Below, one piece after another: positions 22,901 to 36,110 of a DNA stretch of 64,000 nt. A program made the position numbers and the translations under genes. Within the stretch, counting starts at the first letter, position 1; the number at the start of each line of letters is the position of its first letter. A model generated the notes under the pieces. That model made no database searches and had not been told where the DNA came from. It was given only the letters and a program-made list of their open reading frames with translations. The stretch lies in assembly GCA_038030265.1 (NCBI GenBank), contig CM075943.1:21576001-21640000 (forward strand), read 5' to 3'. The stretch is from Corythucha ciliata. Its lineage: Eukaryota; Arthropoda; Insecta; Hemiptera; Tingidae.

Positions 22901-25900
22901 TTTTCGTTTCCCAGTTTGCACAAGTTTTAGTCGACTCATTTTTTCAAAATGGTGTAGTGGGGTAAGTTGGCTCTATCAAAACGGGGCACGTTGGCACTAG
23001 TGCCAACTTACCCTCCGACAAGTCCTGTCTTCTCTGTTTTCGTTATTGCGCTTTTTAATAGTTGCATTACATTACTTTTCGGACTCAAAATGGACAGAAA
23101 GTCAAAAAAAAAAAAAATTGATATAAGGGTATCATGCCCGGTGATAATATTATAAGGAAGCGTGCTGTGAAAGTTCATCTCATCCATAAAATCAGTTTGA
23201 CTGATGCACCAATCACCCTCGGGAGAAAAAAAGTCAGTTATTCGACCAAAATTCAGAATTAGAATGCAAAAAATACAGTTTTACAGCAGAGATGTTAGTT
23301 TGACAGTTCACGACCCTTGAACTATGCTAATTCACTTTCTGGGGTCGAATTTACAATTTCTCGCTTCGATTTACCTCGCGTTCTAATTGATGAGCTACCG
23401 AGTTCTCTTTCTGGGGACTCATCCCCGAATATAAGCCTGCAATAGGCATTGGGATGCATCTGACTTGTTCTCACTACGTGAAGCTGCCCACCCCTAGATC
23501 AAAGGCTGACTACGCCCCTGCCGTGAACTAGCGATTTTTCCTCTTTTAGGCAAACATTGGCGGTTTTTCTCAATTTTAGACGCGAATTTCTCTCATTTAT
23601 ATCCGCGATTAGTGTTTTCTTAACTTGAGCTGTGAATAAGCGTTTTTTCACACATTTTAGTCGACAATATGAGTTTTTCTCGATTTTAGCCACGAATTAG
23701 CAATTTATTTTGCTTTAGCCATGACTTAGCACTTTGTGTCAGCAACGAAGTGGCCTTAAAACCGTGAATTTTCTCAGTTTTGGCTTCAAGCTAGGATGCC
23801 CTTTTCAATTTCAGCTTTAAAAGAGCCCTTAATTTTGGCCATGAATGTGCGATTTTTTCACATTTAGGTATGCGAGTTAGCGCTTTTTCCCCATTCTAGT
23901 CGAGAGTTAGCGATTTTTCTAAATTTTACGGAGCCGGGTTCATTGTTGCGTGCATCAGTAAATTAGGATGCCCAGCAAATTATCGCTTTTTTCAAATTTA
24001 GCCGCGCATTAGAGCTTTTTTGAAATTATTTCACATATAGTCATGAGTTAGCACTTTTTCTCATTTTTAGCCGTGAATTAGCACTTCTCAATGTTAACCA
24101 CGAATATACGATTTCATCACATTTCGCCCTGCTGCCGCATAGCGCGTTTAGCGCTTTTTCCTCATTTTAGCATCTAATTAGCAATTTTTCTCAATTTTAG
24201 CAGCGAAACTGCGAATTTATGCTGTTAAAATTGGGAAAAATCACTAATCCACCAATAAAATGGGGAAAAAGCGCTAATTAACTCAAATTTAAATGTGAAA
24301 AAATCGCAAATTCATGTCGAAAAAACAAGTAATTTTTTAAAGGCAGCAGCAACTTAAAAACGACTGTTCCAATCGGAAAATGTCATGAAATCAAAGTGGT
24401 TTAAGCGGCCCATACACGTACAATAATATTGCGCAATAATAGGGGTTGTACAATAAAATTGAACGTTTGTGGGTTGTATTGATGGGTTGCATAATATAAT
24501 GAACAAACTATTTTTTTATCCCTAAACATCTGGAAACGAAATATTGTACAAATTTATTGCGCAATATTTATTGTACGTCTATGGACCCCTTTAGAATTGA
24601 ATTTTACATAAGTGAAAAGCCTTAAAACCTACAGGAAAAAAAAGTGGTATCAGTTATGCGACGAAAACGCGAAAATAGGCGGACCAAAAACCACGTTTTT
24701 CTGCACATTTTTGTCAGTAGCTCGGAAACTAATAGTCCAATATTTTTCTATGAAAAACGAACTGAAAGCTGATTGAATTTTTTATCTATTATATGAAATT
24801 TCATTTGAAGATTAACATAAGACAGGGCCATAACGTCAAACGATTTGAAATTTGCTGCAAAAATAAGTTTTTGGTCACATTTCGGCCTATAATTCAAAAA
24901 CTATTCATCCGATTAAACTTTGAAGAAACTAATCTGAAAGCTCGATAAATTTCCTATAAGGAGTCATGTATGGCATTTTTATAAAGACCCGATAAGTGGC
25001 AATGGGAAATTCGCAAAATGAGTAATTTTCCAATAACTCCTTTCTTCAGCCGAACGTTTTTGCCTATAACTATCGAACGAAGCCTTCGATGAAAATTGCA
25101 CTATTTTTCAGTGAAAACGGGTGAAATTTACATTCAGAAACCACAAATACCAAAATTTTCAAGGCCAGGGAAATATTCTGTACAGGGCGATGAAAATAGG
25201 TTTTGTTTCAAAAAAGTGGCTATGCCCACCAACTTTGTCCACAAATGTTAAAACTCAACACATCACCAGTATTATGGGTAGCGTCGGAGATTACATCACT
25301 CAACTGAGAGTTGAACTACTTTTATATTTTCACACAATTTTGCCAAAAGCGACTAAAAATGAACATTTTAAAAAAATCAATACCGGCGAAACAGCTAGGT
25401 CAATTGTGACAAAAGAAAAAATGATTCGACGCAGAACTTGATGCTCTTCAAAAAAGAACAGGGTACAATTTTCCGTAGAATGCGTCATTGAGCAGTTGCA
25501 AGCAAAAAACTAAAAAAAGGTGCCAAAAATTATCAGTTTTTCGCGATTTTCGCAAAACGCACAAGGAAATTTTGTTGGATCTCTTCAGATTCGTGTTCCT
25601 CACCCCAAAGAACGTAGAATACAGTGAAAAAATCAAAGGCGAGATTTTTGTCCACGTATGGTATTTTTTTTATACGATTTGACTGGACTATTTGGCGAAA
25701 TTGCGAGTTTCTGAACTTCTTTGTAGTTATCATGGAACCAGGTTTAGCCGACCACGACAGCCATCATTAGCCGGAAAATTGCAACATTTTGGAGCTGAAT
25801 AACTACCCCCGAAATTGGAAGTTTCGTGTCTAAATATAAAGGAAATTGCAAGTTTCAGGTATTTACTAATTCGAAATTGAAATTTTCTGGACTTTATGTC

Positions 25901-28900
25901 CGCGAAAATTGAGTTTCGGAACAAATGCCTTTCTTTTTTCCCTTCCTTTTAGTAGTTTTAGTGGGCAAGCCGGCCATGACTAGGCATGACGAATACAGGA
26001 TTGCCTCAGAATGGATCGCACGGAATTCCCTGACTTTTCCCGGTTTTCCCCGACCAGTTTCGTAAAATTCCCGGGCCAAATTCGGGTAACATTGAAATAA
26101 ATGTCAACGAAATTAAACACTTTTATTCTGCGTGACAAGAGAGTCACTTGGTAGTAGGTCCATTGACCTCCGTCAAAGTTGACAATAGACAGGCCACTTG
26201 TCTGGAAGGATTATTTACCGGAATTTGACCATCAACGGTCTCGGAAATCTCGGACACATCCGGCTCGGAGGAACTTGAAAAAACAAACCGAAAATTTACC
26301 TACAGTGTGTGAAGGTTAAAGCCATTGCTATTATGGTTAAAATTGGCAGAATGTAAAATTCACAAATTTGGCTAGAAAAAGCCAATTTTCCTTTACAGAT
26401 CCGGTAGGATACGAACATTCAACGAAAAAAATTCGGACGTTTCGCTTTCACAAAAATCAATTTCAAAGAACTGAGTCTTTTAAGACGGGTCAGGGCTCTA
26501 TCAATTATACCCAATTTCACAGAGTTTGGATGTATAAAAAACTAAATTCCACTGTATGACTCTATTCAAATCAAAATTTCGTGAGTTTGACTCTTTCTTA
26601 ACCAAATTTCGTTTATTTGGCTATTGTGACAGCCAACATCGAGGGGGTCAAAACCAAATTTTACGAGTTTATCTCCTTCAACAAACGGGTTTAGCGCTCA
26701 GAAATACGAACTTCGCGAGTTTGACTCTTTCAAAACCAAATTTAACGATTCTGGCTCTTTGGGAAAGAAACTGGCACATTTGAAACCCAAATTCATGGAT
26801 TTGGGTTATTCAAACCGTGAACTTCGTGGTTATGAGTGTTTCATTTCAATAAAATTCAAATGTCAAGAATAAAAGCTTCTCCGAACCACAGGGCTTTGGC
26901 TCTGAATTTCACGCCAATCACAATTGACGACCCCAGAAATGTCCACAATGTTGTGGGCAAATGGGCATGAAATGAACGAAATTGCAGTTTAAATGAGCTT
27001 GGAATGTCCAGTTTCAAGGTAGCACAGGCACTGGCACGGCCTATGATGCACGGAAAGGTGGCACCGTAAATTTTCACCGCAAATTTCAGCGAAATTAAAA
27101 GTTTTCTGGCTGAATATACGGGAAATTACAAGTTTCAGGTTTTTATTTACGCGAAATTTTTTTGTCTTTGTATTAGCGAAAAACTGTTCATTTGAGGCAT
27201 AAATGAAGAAAAAGCACCTATTCGCCGCTATGATTGAGGAAAAACCACTAATTCGCGGCTAAAATTGAGAAATCACCCAAATGTGCTGTTTTTGCAGCAA
27301 GTTTGGATCCTAGTTTGAGAGATGTTACGGTTTCCCGCCAGATTACATAACGCGAAATTGACAGTTTCGGCAAAATTGCAATTTAGGGTCTTAACTGAAG
27401 CAAAATTGCAGTTGTGAAACCATTTCTTTAGCGGTGGGACCCAGGTTAGCCGACCCTAACTAAGGCGACGATTACCCACGAAATTGGAAGTTTCGGATCT
27501 TATTTCCTCGAAAAGGTAAGTTTCGAGTCTTAATTCTTGGAAAAAAGCAAGTTTTGGGACTTATCTTCAGCAAAATTGCAAGTTGCGGATCTTTATTTTG
27601 GAAAAATTGCAGCAAGTTTCGGCGCTAAACATCCGTGAAATGTCAGGTCTAGCTCACAAAAAAAAATCGTGGATGGAACTTCATTTCCGTGGTGCTCCCT
27701 CATTAAGAACAAATTTCGCGGATTTTGCACACCAAAACGCCAATTTTGCACACTTATAAACCATTTTTGCGATTCTGACTCACTAAAACGACAATTTCCC
27801 AGGTTTGGCGCCCTGTGAAGAACTCCAACTTGGCTTGCTCAATCCCCAAGTTCACGAGGTTGCATCATTGAAATATCTCTACCACAGATTTGGCTCCCTA
27901 GAAAACCTTTTTTTCAAACTTTTGGCTTCGTAACACATAATTCGAAAACATAATTCCACAGGTTTTCACTCTCAAGAAATCTAATTTTGCTGTATCGTAC
28001 CGTTAGTATCGTTCGGTAGGGTAGTGAACTTTAAACGCGCTTAGCCCCATGCACGAGAAATGACAGAGGCACACATCGAGCATGCGCTCATAAGCGGTAA
28101 AGTCTGGTCAGTTATGTTTGGAATAATTAAACGAATGAATCAAACTAACCTTCGATGCACAAGTATTTCCAATGGTGGGGCTCATTTTTAGGGGACATTG
28201 TCATGCGACATTTTTCTACAGGCACGACACCGCCAGTTCTCACTGATATGGCGCTTTGCTGAAAACTAAAGAACGGAGAAAAAAAAAAGTCAAGTCGGGT
28301 GAAACAGCCTGCCTTCGAGGATTCAACTCACTTGAAATTATGGTAATAAAGGAAAAACTGATAGAGAAGTTCGCCCAAACTTGAGCGATTCTCAGAACGT
28401 CGCTCAGGAATTATTTCGAACAAGTCGATCCCACTTATATCCCGGGCCGGATTAAACTTATCGCGATCCTCCGCCTGGAGGCAGGGCAAAATTTGAGGCT
28501 CAACTCCACCTGTAATTAAAAGTCAATTCAAGTATTACGTAGCAAGTTTCTTCGATAACACAGTCCACCTGCTTACATTGAAGGAAATGGATGACCATAA
28601 GCGACAGTGAGTAGCTGGAAATAGTCATATTCTTGGCATCGTTGATATTATGATACTGAGCCCAAAGTTTTACGACGATGACAAGCGGCTTAACTCGCCA
28701 ATCTACTGTAAACAAAATGATTATGATTCAATACGAGCGAATATGCGCCCACCCGGTCGCCAACGCATAAGCGGAGAATATTTTGTAAACACCCTTTCGA
28801 GCAGCAGGAAACGTCACATTAAACGTGCACTTTGAATAAAAAAACATTGGGTAAACTATCAAAACCTAAAACACATCATGAACAAATTCAGACTTTATTG

Positions 28901-30387
28901 AATGTGCCACCCCAGCCACACGTCTCCGGCAGTTCGAACTGGTGTTTGTTGCTGAAATCTGACCCTGAGCGATAAAAAAAACAAAACAAAAAAAAACGTG
29001 TCTAGACTCACACTGGCTGTAACAGTAAAGCAAGTGAGTGTTACGGATGCCGACTGAATTATTACAATTTAAATCGACGGTAAAGTTCTGGTTGAAACCT
29101 CTAAACTTCAACAGAGGAACTTTCGCTTGTATGAGCTCCAATTTTTCAATGCAATCTACAAATTCTGAGATGAATTTCATGCGGATAACATGCCGTTACA
29201 TGAGAAAAACTTACCATAATTTTGGAGTAACCTATATATTTCGTTCAGATACGGTAAAGCTTCGTTTCTTTGGTCCATTTCAGAAGGACGTATTGTTAAA
29301 CACAGATCGACATCGCTATATTCGGTTCCAAACCCGCTGATTGTAGAGCCAACCATGTATAAACCGTACCTCGGGTAAGTAGCCTGAAAAATGAAACCAA
29401 TTCAATCTAATCGCCGTTATTCTGCTTGTTTGTAAGCTCATACTTTAAGGCGAACGAATAAATACTTCCAAAGAGCGATTTTCAGTCTATATTGATTGTC
29501 GCTCTGCTGATGCTCCAGGAACTGTTTGTAAATTGCCGAAGACAGCTGAAATTACAACAATTTGTTGGATTAAATTTTGGAAACGGTAACCAGCGGTAGT
29601 ACCTACTTTTCCCCAGCAGTTATTGGTGTACAGATTGTCTGGGTAACTTGAAATTTCGCACCTTGGCCTCATTAAAAAACGATCGGGAGGTGTAGTAAAC
29701 GGCGTGCACAAAGAGCTAAATAACAAGACGATAGCTAAGTTTCCAACAAGATTCCGTACGAAAACATTCTTACTTGAGAGGATACGGCAAACTCAAACTT
29801 TTATAGATAGCATTAACTTGATCGCTAATTTCTCGCGGTGACAAATTTCTACTTCCGGAACCTCCGTAATTCCGCCTGTTCCCACTAGAAGTTTCGTCGT
29901 TTTCTTGTTGGTGCGAATATTGAATGCAGGGCGAAGACACGCTGCGTGAATTAATTTTATTATTAAAGTTACTGAAACCACCTCGGCTTCTGGGATTTTT
30001 CACATGCGTTCTGTCATTGTGATGCGACTGAAAACATATAATAAAAGCGATATTTTAAAATACAATCGAGGGGTCTACAACTCAGTCAATATTTCCACTC
30101 ACCTCGCATCCGTTCGTGTTAATTTCTTCGACTTTGGCACGATTGTAGTACACTCTTGGATTAAAATACGACGACTGCGTAACAGGCTTTTTTCGACCAT
30201 TTGTCAAAAGCGAGCCACCACCGAAAAAATCGTTTTTCGCTCCAGATCCCCCACCCCCGCTTCGACTGTTTGTTTCAGCATCGTATGAACCCATTAGAAG
30301 ACCCCATTGAGGCCGATTGTCAGAGGGGGTTCCCCGATTTGACTGGCCAACGGCTGATGTCGACATGGTATAAACTTGGTGGAACAT
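19908..30387 (-). CDS. Gld2: GLD-2-type cytoplasmic poly(A) RNA polymerase, 10 exons
   Basis: Exons on the minus strand: 30387-30103, 30027-29774, 29715-29607, 29545-29444, 29383-29215, 29164-29012, 28705-28577, 28509-28332, 28265-28150 and 20083-19908; all GT-AG and in phase, 556 aa. The N-terminal ~210 residues are Gly/Ser/Asn-rich low complexity. The nucleotidyltransferase core reads VGSTISGFGTEYSDVDLCL with catalytic Asp274 and Asp276, and the third Asp337 in FTVDLNCNN. The central domain (VGIRNTHLL, KPLVIVVKLWAQYHNINDA, SSYSLSLMVIHFLQ) and the PAP-associated region (SSLGELLYQFFLYY, YLCIEEPFD) follow GLD-2/TENT2 order. The enzyme extends poly(A) tails in cytoplasm, typically in germ line or neurons, with RNA-binding partners since it lacks an RRM. 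The last exon (EPFDLTNTARSVYDPMKF) lies 8.1 kb away beyond a repeat-filled intron. Start: first Met after an in-frame stop; Met at 30366 is an alternative. Confidence 0.93.
20091..20810. other. GLD-2 intron 9, left end; no gene
   Basis: About 20630-20710 is GC-rich (ggccaacgcgggacccgcgg) and looks like a piece of a dispersed repeat. No gene or terminal repeats recognised. Confidence 0.45.
20810..21130 (+). repeat. Family B array
   Basis: About ten diverged 30 bp units (cggctaaaattgagaaaaag). Confidence 0.7.
21137..22566. mobile_element. Foldback element with ~300 bp terminal inverted repeats
   Basis: Arms 21137-21435 and 22265-22566 are inverted copies of each other. The termini are tagtccagtcaacgaatg and cgtttactggacta; shared internal marks include gtttggactagttaggaggt and its complement. 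The ~830 bp interior has no transposase-like frame. A diverged one-armed relative is at about 40075-40363. Probably non-autonomous. Confidence 0.75.
22570..23500. other. GLD-2 intron, no gene recognised
   Basis: Contains taggggagcgcggggcatgt and ggggcacgttggcactagtg motifs (inverted, near 22590-22640 and 22970-23010) that look like ends of an undefined repeat. No sustained coding frame. Confidence 0.4.
23500..24320. repeat. Family B array with orientation switch
   Basis: Minus-oriented units (agcgctttttctcaatttta) to about 24215, then plus-oriented units from about 24225 to 24320. Confidence 0.75.
24405..24589. mobile_element. TTAA-flanked foldback MITE (GGCCCATACAC family), copy 1
   Basis: Left GCGGCCCATACACGTACAAT, right ATTGTACGTCTATGGACCCC. 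Flanks are TTAA (24401-24404) and TTTA (24590-24593). Internal attgcgcaataa also pairs. The TTAA target is that of piggyBac-type elements. Confidence 0.75.
24600..26300. repeat. GLD-2 intron: unidentified AT-rich repeat and family F units
   Basis: 24640-25450 has a style seen in old arthropod repeats (ctcggaaactaatagtccaa) but no ends I can define; the 106-codon frame at 25121-25441 has no recognisable domain. 25690-25920 holds family F units (gaaattgcaagtttcaggta, period about 27 bp). Confidence 0.45.
26300..26880 (-). repeat. Dispersed block related to 61560-62110 (family A, minus orientation)
   Basis: Shares with the other block attggcagaatgtaaaattc, then several family A units in the minus orientation, then acccaaattcatggatttgg and caaaccgtgaacttc. 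Confidence 0.65.
26881..28149. repeat. GLD-2 intron: unique stretch, family B, F and A arrays
   Basis: 26881-27080 is not obviously repetitive but has no recognised protein. 27190-27290 carries family B, 27340-27650 family F (aattggaagtttcggatctt) and 27650-28000 family A-like units in minus orientation. Confidence 0.55.
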
Positions 30388-31740
30388 AGTTTTGACGGCA
30401 AAAACGACGGTATTGTGTTAGCGAGGCTTGATCGCTGAGCATATAAAAGTAAAATAGATATAAAAAAGGGTAGTTTTCTTCTTATTCTTTGGGGAAAACT
30501 AGAGTCAAAATATTGTGCTGAGAAGCAACAAATCCAATCATGCAGTGCTCAAGCTATGCAATTGCGAGGTATAAAAGGGATAGGTAAAAGTGTGGTGCCA
30601 TGCCTGAAAACGGGAGTTAAAGTATATAAATGGACCCAGTTTTCATTTTAGCAAGCCTGGAAAAAAAAGAAAAAAAGTGTCACAAGCAGTTCAAACGAGT
30701 GAAATCACTAATATGAAATGCAGAATCTTCAAATACAAACAAACAACATTAACCCAGGAAACGCAGCGCAGGCATATAGGTATAAGAGCATTGTAATTTG
30801 CCAAAAGACCCTTTTTTGCTTTGTCTAATGTCCAGCCTATAAGCTAATTCGCCAGAAGCCATATGCTCCCACCCACTCAGGGATCTTCAAAATCGATCAA
30901 AAACCATTTTGTTACGCTGATGGGTAAGATAGAAAATTTGCCCATTTAAAAAGATATAATACGTGTACTGGTAGCACCGCCACTCAGAGGTGGTCAAACG
31001 CACAAAACTTATCTGTTTTCATACCTTTCCAACTTCCTCCTTCAATCTGAACATTTGAAATGGAACGGGAAAAAACCGTTGATTTTGGCCGAATGAACAA
31101 ACACGAAAAAAATTCCCGTCGGGAACATGGGAGTAAAAAAAACAACATTAAATTCTCGTTAGTGATTTGGCCCCTGAATAAACTTGATGTGTCACAACTC
31201 CCCTCACCATAAAAAAAATCGCGCTCTTCAACTTAGGGGAGGGGGGCATCCCTATTTCGTTATCTTTCGGCCTTTGTTAGGGTCACAGCTCGGCCAACGT
31301 AGAGCGGTGCTTACAGAAGTCCCCCCCCCCCTTCCTGGTACTGGCTAAGGAGGACGAAGGATTCCAGCTCGTAAATGTGACGATAGTTAATGGCGGACTC
31401 GATCAGCTTACCCAGACAGCTCGTGAGTAAAATGAAGCCAAAACGTGTTTAAATTGCACTCCCCCCCCCAAAAAAAACACCTATTTCTCAGCCGTTGTTT
31501 CATGATTTTTTAAAAAATGACCTCCGACTAGAAATCTGTTTCCCTTTCCAGTGGCCGCATTTTAACCTCCAGAAAATACTTGCAGTCGTCGAAATCCGGC
31601 CTGAAAAGGTAGATCATCGCGGAAAATGCACCCAGTCACCAGACACGAGTCCTTATGTTGGATGATCGCACTAATAGCAATTTTGAGTGTATAGTCACAA
31701 TAGTCAATATTGTGGAAGGGGTGATCGAATAAATATGAAT
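30388..31740. other. Upstream region of GLD-2, no gene recognised
   Basis: Presumed promoter and 5' UTR of GLD-2 next to 30388, then intergenic DNA. 31450-31610 is an inverted relative of 33340-33480 (shared ctattttctggagg/ggctgagaaatag). Poly-C tracts at about 31321 and 31462. Confidence 0.45.
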
Positions 31741-32340
31741 TTGGTTTTTGAAAAAGCCAAACCCAGGAAATTCAGTTTTTGATAGTCAATTTTCCCGAAT
31801 GGGTAAGTAAAACCGGTGGATACGGTTTTAGAAATAGCTTATGCCATGAAAATTGGTGTTTGAAATAGTGAAAATACGCTACATTAAGGTATAAAATACC
31901 AAAATGAAATAGAATTGCGACTTTAATGAGTCAAATCTGCAATTTAAGGTTATGGAAGAGCAAAAATCCGCGGCGAAATTGTGGTATGAATGAGACAAAA
32001 TCACGACATTTGGTTGTCGAACGAGCCGAATTAGAAATGCGTCTGTGGAGCATATGGAACCAAACAAATTAATTCCCTCAAAAAATGAAGCATTTTCATT
32101 GGTTACCACAGGCGCACAACATAGAGCTTGTGAACGGGGCTAATAATGTATAAATCCCGATATGAATTGAGATTTGAAGGAGTCAAATCCAAGGAATTTG
32201 GGTTTGAAAGAGCGAATATAAAAATGAGATAAGTTTGATAGAGCAAAATTGCCTAAAATTGAGATCTGAACGAGACGAATGCCCGGTTTTCGAAAAAAAG
32301 AAAATCCGTGAAACTGGGGTTTGTAATAGCCAATACTGAC
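31740..32340 (+). repeat. Family A array
   Basis: Units such as gaatttgggtttgaaagagc in plus orientation, moderately diverged. Confidence 0.7.
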
Positions 32341-32750
32341 TGAACACTGAAGAAATAACTCTTATCTCGTACAATAACAGCCTGCGGTCGGACCAAATAC
32401 TTTTTTCTCCTTCGGGACGGGATCAACTTATAGGTCAATGTCCGAAATTCTCTCCTCGTCGGGCTCGGGGCTTCTAGCAATGGTCCCATCCCGACGGAGT
32501 CGTTTTCGTCGGCCTGGGTTCTATTTCTAGCTCGGTTTCCAACATATCCGATGGCGATCAGATGCCAGTTTTTAAGGGGTGGGGGTTGTGTTCTGGCGAT
32601 TCCCCTCCCTCGCAATTCAATCCTTCATGAACCAAGAACCATGAATGATTGTGCTTAGTCGCCAATAGTGACCCATATGAATTCTGAATTGTTTACACTT
32701 TAGTTGTTGATCGTGGTTAAAGAAGTTGGTGAAAACGGGCCTAATGCATA

Positions 32751-32862
32751 TAGCGTTTTCCATTTCTCGTCCTCTCTGAATTAAAACATGTGTCAACGGA
32801 GAAGACGGGTGGAAATGAATTGCTCTGGCGCAGAATTTCATGTACTTAAATGGAAAACGCTA
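32751..32862. mobile_element. MITE, family M2, copy 1
   Basis: 112 bp with termini TAGCGTTTTCCATTT and AAATGGAAAACGCTA, and core agacgggtggaaatg. Related copies: 49998-50136, 15725-15783, and a left half at about 13884-13945. Confidence 0.8.
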
Positions 32863-32931
32863 ACAGTCTTTCTTGATATCTAATGGACTAATATGTAGTA
32901 ATGGACTAATATGAGACTACCATATTGTTAT

Positions 32932-33097
32932 TTGTAGACCATAAACTTTTTTTTGAACCATACAGCCATGGTGTTTTTTAAAGAATGCATTTCGGGCCCA
33001 TTCCCGGTGCCCCTCCTGGTGCCAAGAATGCCCGAAATGCATTCTTTAAAAAACACCATGGCTTTATGGTTCAAAAAAAAAAGTTTATGGTCTACAA
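32932..33097. repeat. 166 bp near-perfect hairpin
   Basis: Arms of about 65-68 nt begin ttgtagaccataaacttttt and end with the complement. Only a few mismatches separate the arms; the loop is about 30 nt (around cccggtgcccctcctggtgc). Either arm transcribed would give a long dsRNA stem. Confidence 0.85.
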
Positions 33098-33099
33098 GT

Positions 33100-34675
33100 C
33101 GAAGCAACAGCCAAGAAAAAATTTTGAACTAATTCCGAAATTTGACCATATTGTTAATTTTTTAAAGAATTCCTCAATAAAAACCCAATGAAACCCAGTA
33201 AATAATCACACCACTGGGCAGCTTAGAGAACAGGCAAGTTTTCTACGAGAGTAGAAAATCTCTTGGGCATGCTGAAGCAAATCGGCAAATGTGTGAAATC
33301 GAGTGTTCTTGTCGGTTTTCACAGATTCAATTAAATAAGGGGGGGGGGGATTTCGACGCCTTCAAGTATTTTCTGGAGGCTGAAAATAAGGCCATCGGAA
33401 AGTAAATATGTGCAGATATCAAATCGTGGGTAATTTTTAAGGGAATAACGGCTGAGAAATAGCGATTTAAAAAAAAGTCAGGCCATTCTGTAAAATTACC
33501 TTAAAAAATTGCATTTCCCGAACGGACTGAGATTCAACCATTTTGGTCTAATTTCACTCAATTTTTTTTTTCTGCACAGTCATCCCCTTCCGAGTAATCC
33601 CGTACGAGTATTTTTCGTTATTTTCTTACGATTAGCCAATTTTTCTCGTGGGAACAATTAATTTGAATTAATGGTTGATACACGGTTGGAAAAATGAGAT
33701 GAGAAGTTTTTGTGATATTTGACAATCCGTAGTGCTATCAGTGACGACAAAGTAGCTTTTCAAAAAATTGGCAAAGATGTGTACTACTCTGTTCTTCGTA
33801 AAAGCACCATGTTTCTTGGCTTTTTTAAAAAAGATTTTGAAGACTGCACCTATTCTATTGGAAATCTTACGTACATTTCGAAACTGCCCTCACTTTCGGA
33901 GAGGGGGAGAGAAAAAAAAAAAAAAAAATGAGCGGGACAAGATAAAAATACATACGGGAGAGGGAGGTAGGTAAGCCTATTCCTGAAATCCATCTTTCAT
34001 AATTATTATGTACGATCTTTACGCATAGGTGCACAATTGTACTGAAGATCCCAATAATTGGCACTTAATCTGGCTGACTGTAGGGACAGTTTAGAAAACA
34101 GGATCGTATGGTCATCCTTTCAACATCTTTTTGCCCACGCACACATCCATCCCACAATAGCTGTTGCATCTTTTTGTTTCGTTCCCCTTCCGAAAAAGTA
34201 GGCTGTCAGCAGAATTTTGTGTTAGGTGGTTAGTAGGAAGGCAGTATCTACTATTACTTTTAGGAATTTTAGTTGTTTAACCCAAGCGGGGAGTTTCGTC
34301 ACTATCAGGAAAAAAAAGGCAGGGGGGGGGGGTTTACAGACTTTTTACTGTCGGTTGGGTTAGCAGGAGTCCGTAAGAAATGTGATGTGACGTGCATGTT
34401 ATTCAGGAATCGTTTTTTCTCTATTCGAATCAATCGGTTGACATGGACTAGCAGTCAGTTGAGATAGTGAATGAACAACTAGTTGTCACTTGCCGGATAG
34501 CCGAGATTCTTCACCCCGAGATATACATAATATGTATAAATGTACATGGTTTGTAAAGAGGGGAGGGTAAATTATGTGAATTATTGCCAACCCCAATAAT
34601 GGAGGGCCAATCTGCACTATTCGAACACAAGGGTCAACCTGGATCATTTGGAGGAAAAGCGCTTATTCGTTGCTA
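33100..34675. other. Intergenic DNA, no gene recognised
   Basis: Contains the 33340-33480 repeat (see 30388-31740), poly-G tracts near 33339 and 34322, and a poly-A tract near 33910. No domain is recognisable in the short frames. Confidence 0.45.
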
Positions 34676-35802
34676 TACAGGGTGTAACTGAAAAGTCTGG
34701 CATAAATGAAATGGGTGATTCTTGGTCACACTTGGAACCAAAATGACCGTATACACCATGGTCCGATTACTTATGGTTTTGGAGATAATCGGAGTTTTCC
34801 TAATTTTTAATGTACCCACGGTTTTTCTTAGTAAATCGTCTGTACCTGAAGAAAAAATGGTCTCATTGAAATTTAAAAGAAGCCATTCGAAAGAGCACTA
34901 AATTCTCTGTAGGATTGAATACTTTCATCTCTAAATCGATCAATATTTAAGTGCTTAAATTGCTGCTGAACAGCCAACTTCTTAGATTTCCTGAAAACTC
35001 CTAGTCTTTCAGCCAGTTGTCAATTTCTTTACGGCCCTCGTAGGAAGAGTAAAAAATTAATAAAAACTTCTACTGTTTGTTAGCTTTCGAATGGCCTGCT
35101 TAGTTCTGGATTATTCTTTTTTTTCTTCCGAGACAGAAGCAAAAACGTGCAAAAAAAAAAAGCCCCCAAAAGTATCCGTTTTTAAGCACGCCCTCCTCTT
35201 TGGTCACCGGTTCTACATAAACATACATAGTCGTTTTCAGGTCGTTGTTCCTGTTAAAAACCAATTTCAGTGAAAAGACATCCGAAAAAAATATGTCTCA
35301 TGTAACTCATTTTGCTCGTGTTGCCTGAGGTTTTTCAGACATCTTGCCTAATTACTCCTACCAAAATGGACGAATATCAAAAAGTGAATAGATCATTCAA
35401 AAGCTCACTAAATTAGGAAGTTTTTCCAGCGGTAAAAATAATAGTCGACAATTTAGAAAAGTTTAGAAAATCACGTCCGGAATTTTCCAAATTTTTGAAA
35501 AATGAAGTTTATTTCCGTTTGAGCTTTGATAAATGTAGTTTAATAATTATTTAAATGAACTATTCTGTAAGAAAATGTTGTGCTCTTTCCAACGAGCTCC
35601 TTAGTTTTGGGTTTGCAAGAATTACGAGGCTTGCAACATGCACATTTCGAAAAAAAGAAGCAACAAGCCAAAATAACGTAAGATGGACGATTCTGAGAAA
35701 ACTAAAAGGAATTTTTGAAAATGTCACATAGGCATTTTGGTCCCAAATGATGGCCCCAAACTCAAGTTTTTCTCTGAGCATCTCGTTATTGGACACCCTG
35801 TA
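34676..35802. mobile_element. CAGGGTGT-ended element, 1.13 kb
   Basis: Begins TACAGGGTGT and ends ACACCCTGTA. The interior is AT-rich and non-coding, with phrases such as ggtccgattacttatggttt that recur in altered form at 40430. Non-autonomous DNA element of a kind common in arthropods. Confidence 0.7.
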
Positions 35803-35809
35803 GAGGCAA

Positions 35810-36110
35810 TCTTCTAGTCTAAAATGTCAAAAAAAGCTCTAATCCGCGGCTAAATTTGAATAAAGCGATAATTTGCAGCTAAAATTGAGAAAACTCCTAT
35901 TCGTGGTTTTTGGAGGGAACTTCGCTGCCAAAATTGAGAAAAAGCTCTAATTCATTACTAAAAGTGGAAAAATAGCTAATTCGCTGCTGAAATTGAGAAA
36001 AATGCTACTTTGCGAATAAATTAAGGATAAAAAGCTCTCATTTGTTTTCTCGAGCCAGCTTCGGGGCTAAAATTGAGAAAAAACTATAATTTAACGCTAC
36101 TTAGAAATTA
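35810..36110 (+). repeat. Family B array
   Basis: About nine units (taaaattgagaaaaagctct). Confidence 0.7.

Noticed and set aside
25121..25441. 106-codon frame in the GLD-2 intron
   Set aside because: No domain, no splice context, AT-rich repeat-like surroundings.
26856..27077. 73-codon minus-strand frame in non-repetitive DNA
   Set aside because: Looked at as a possible GLD-2 3' exon; it does not match the family, and the true last exon was found at 19908-20083.
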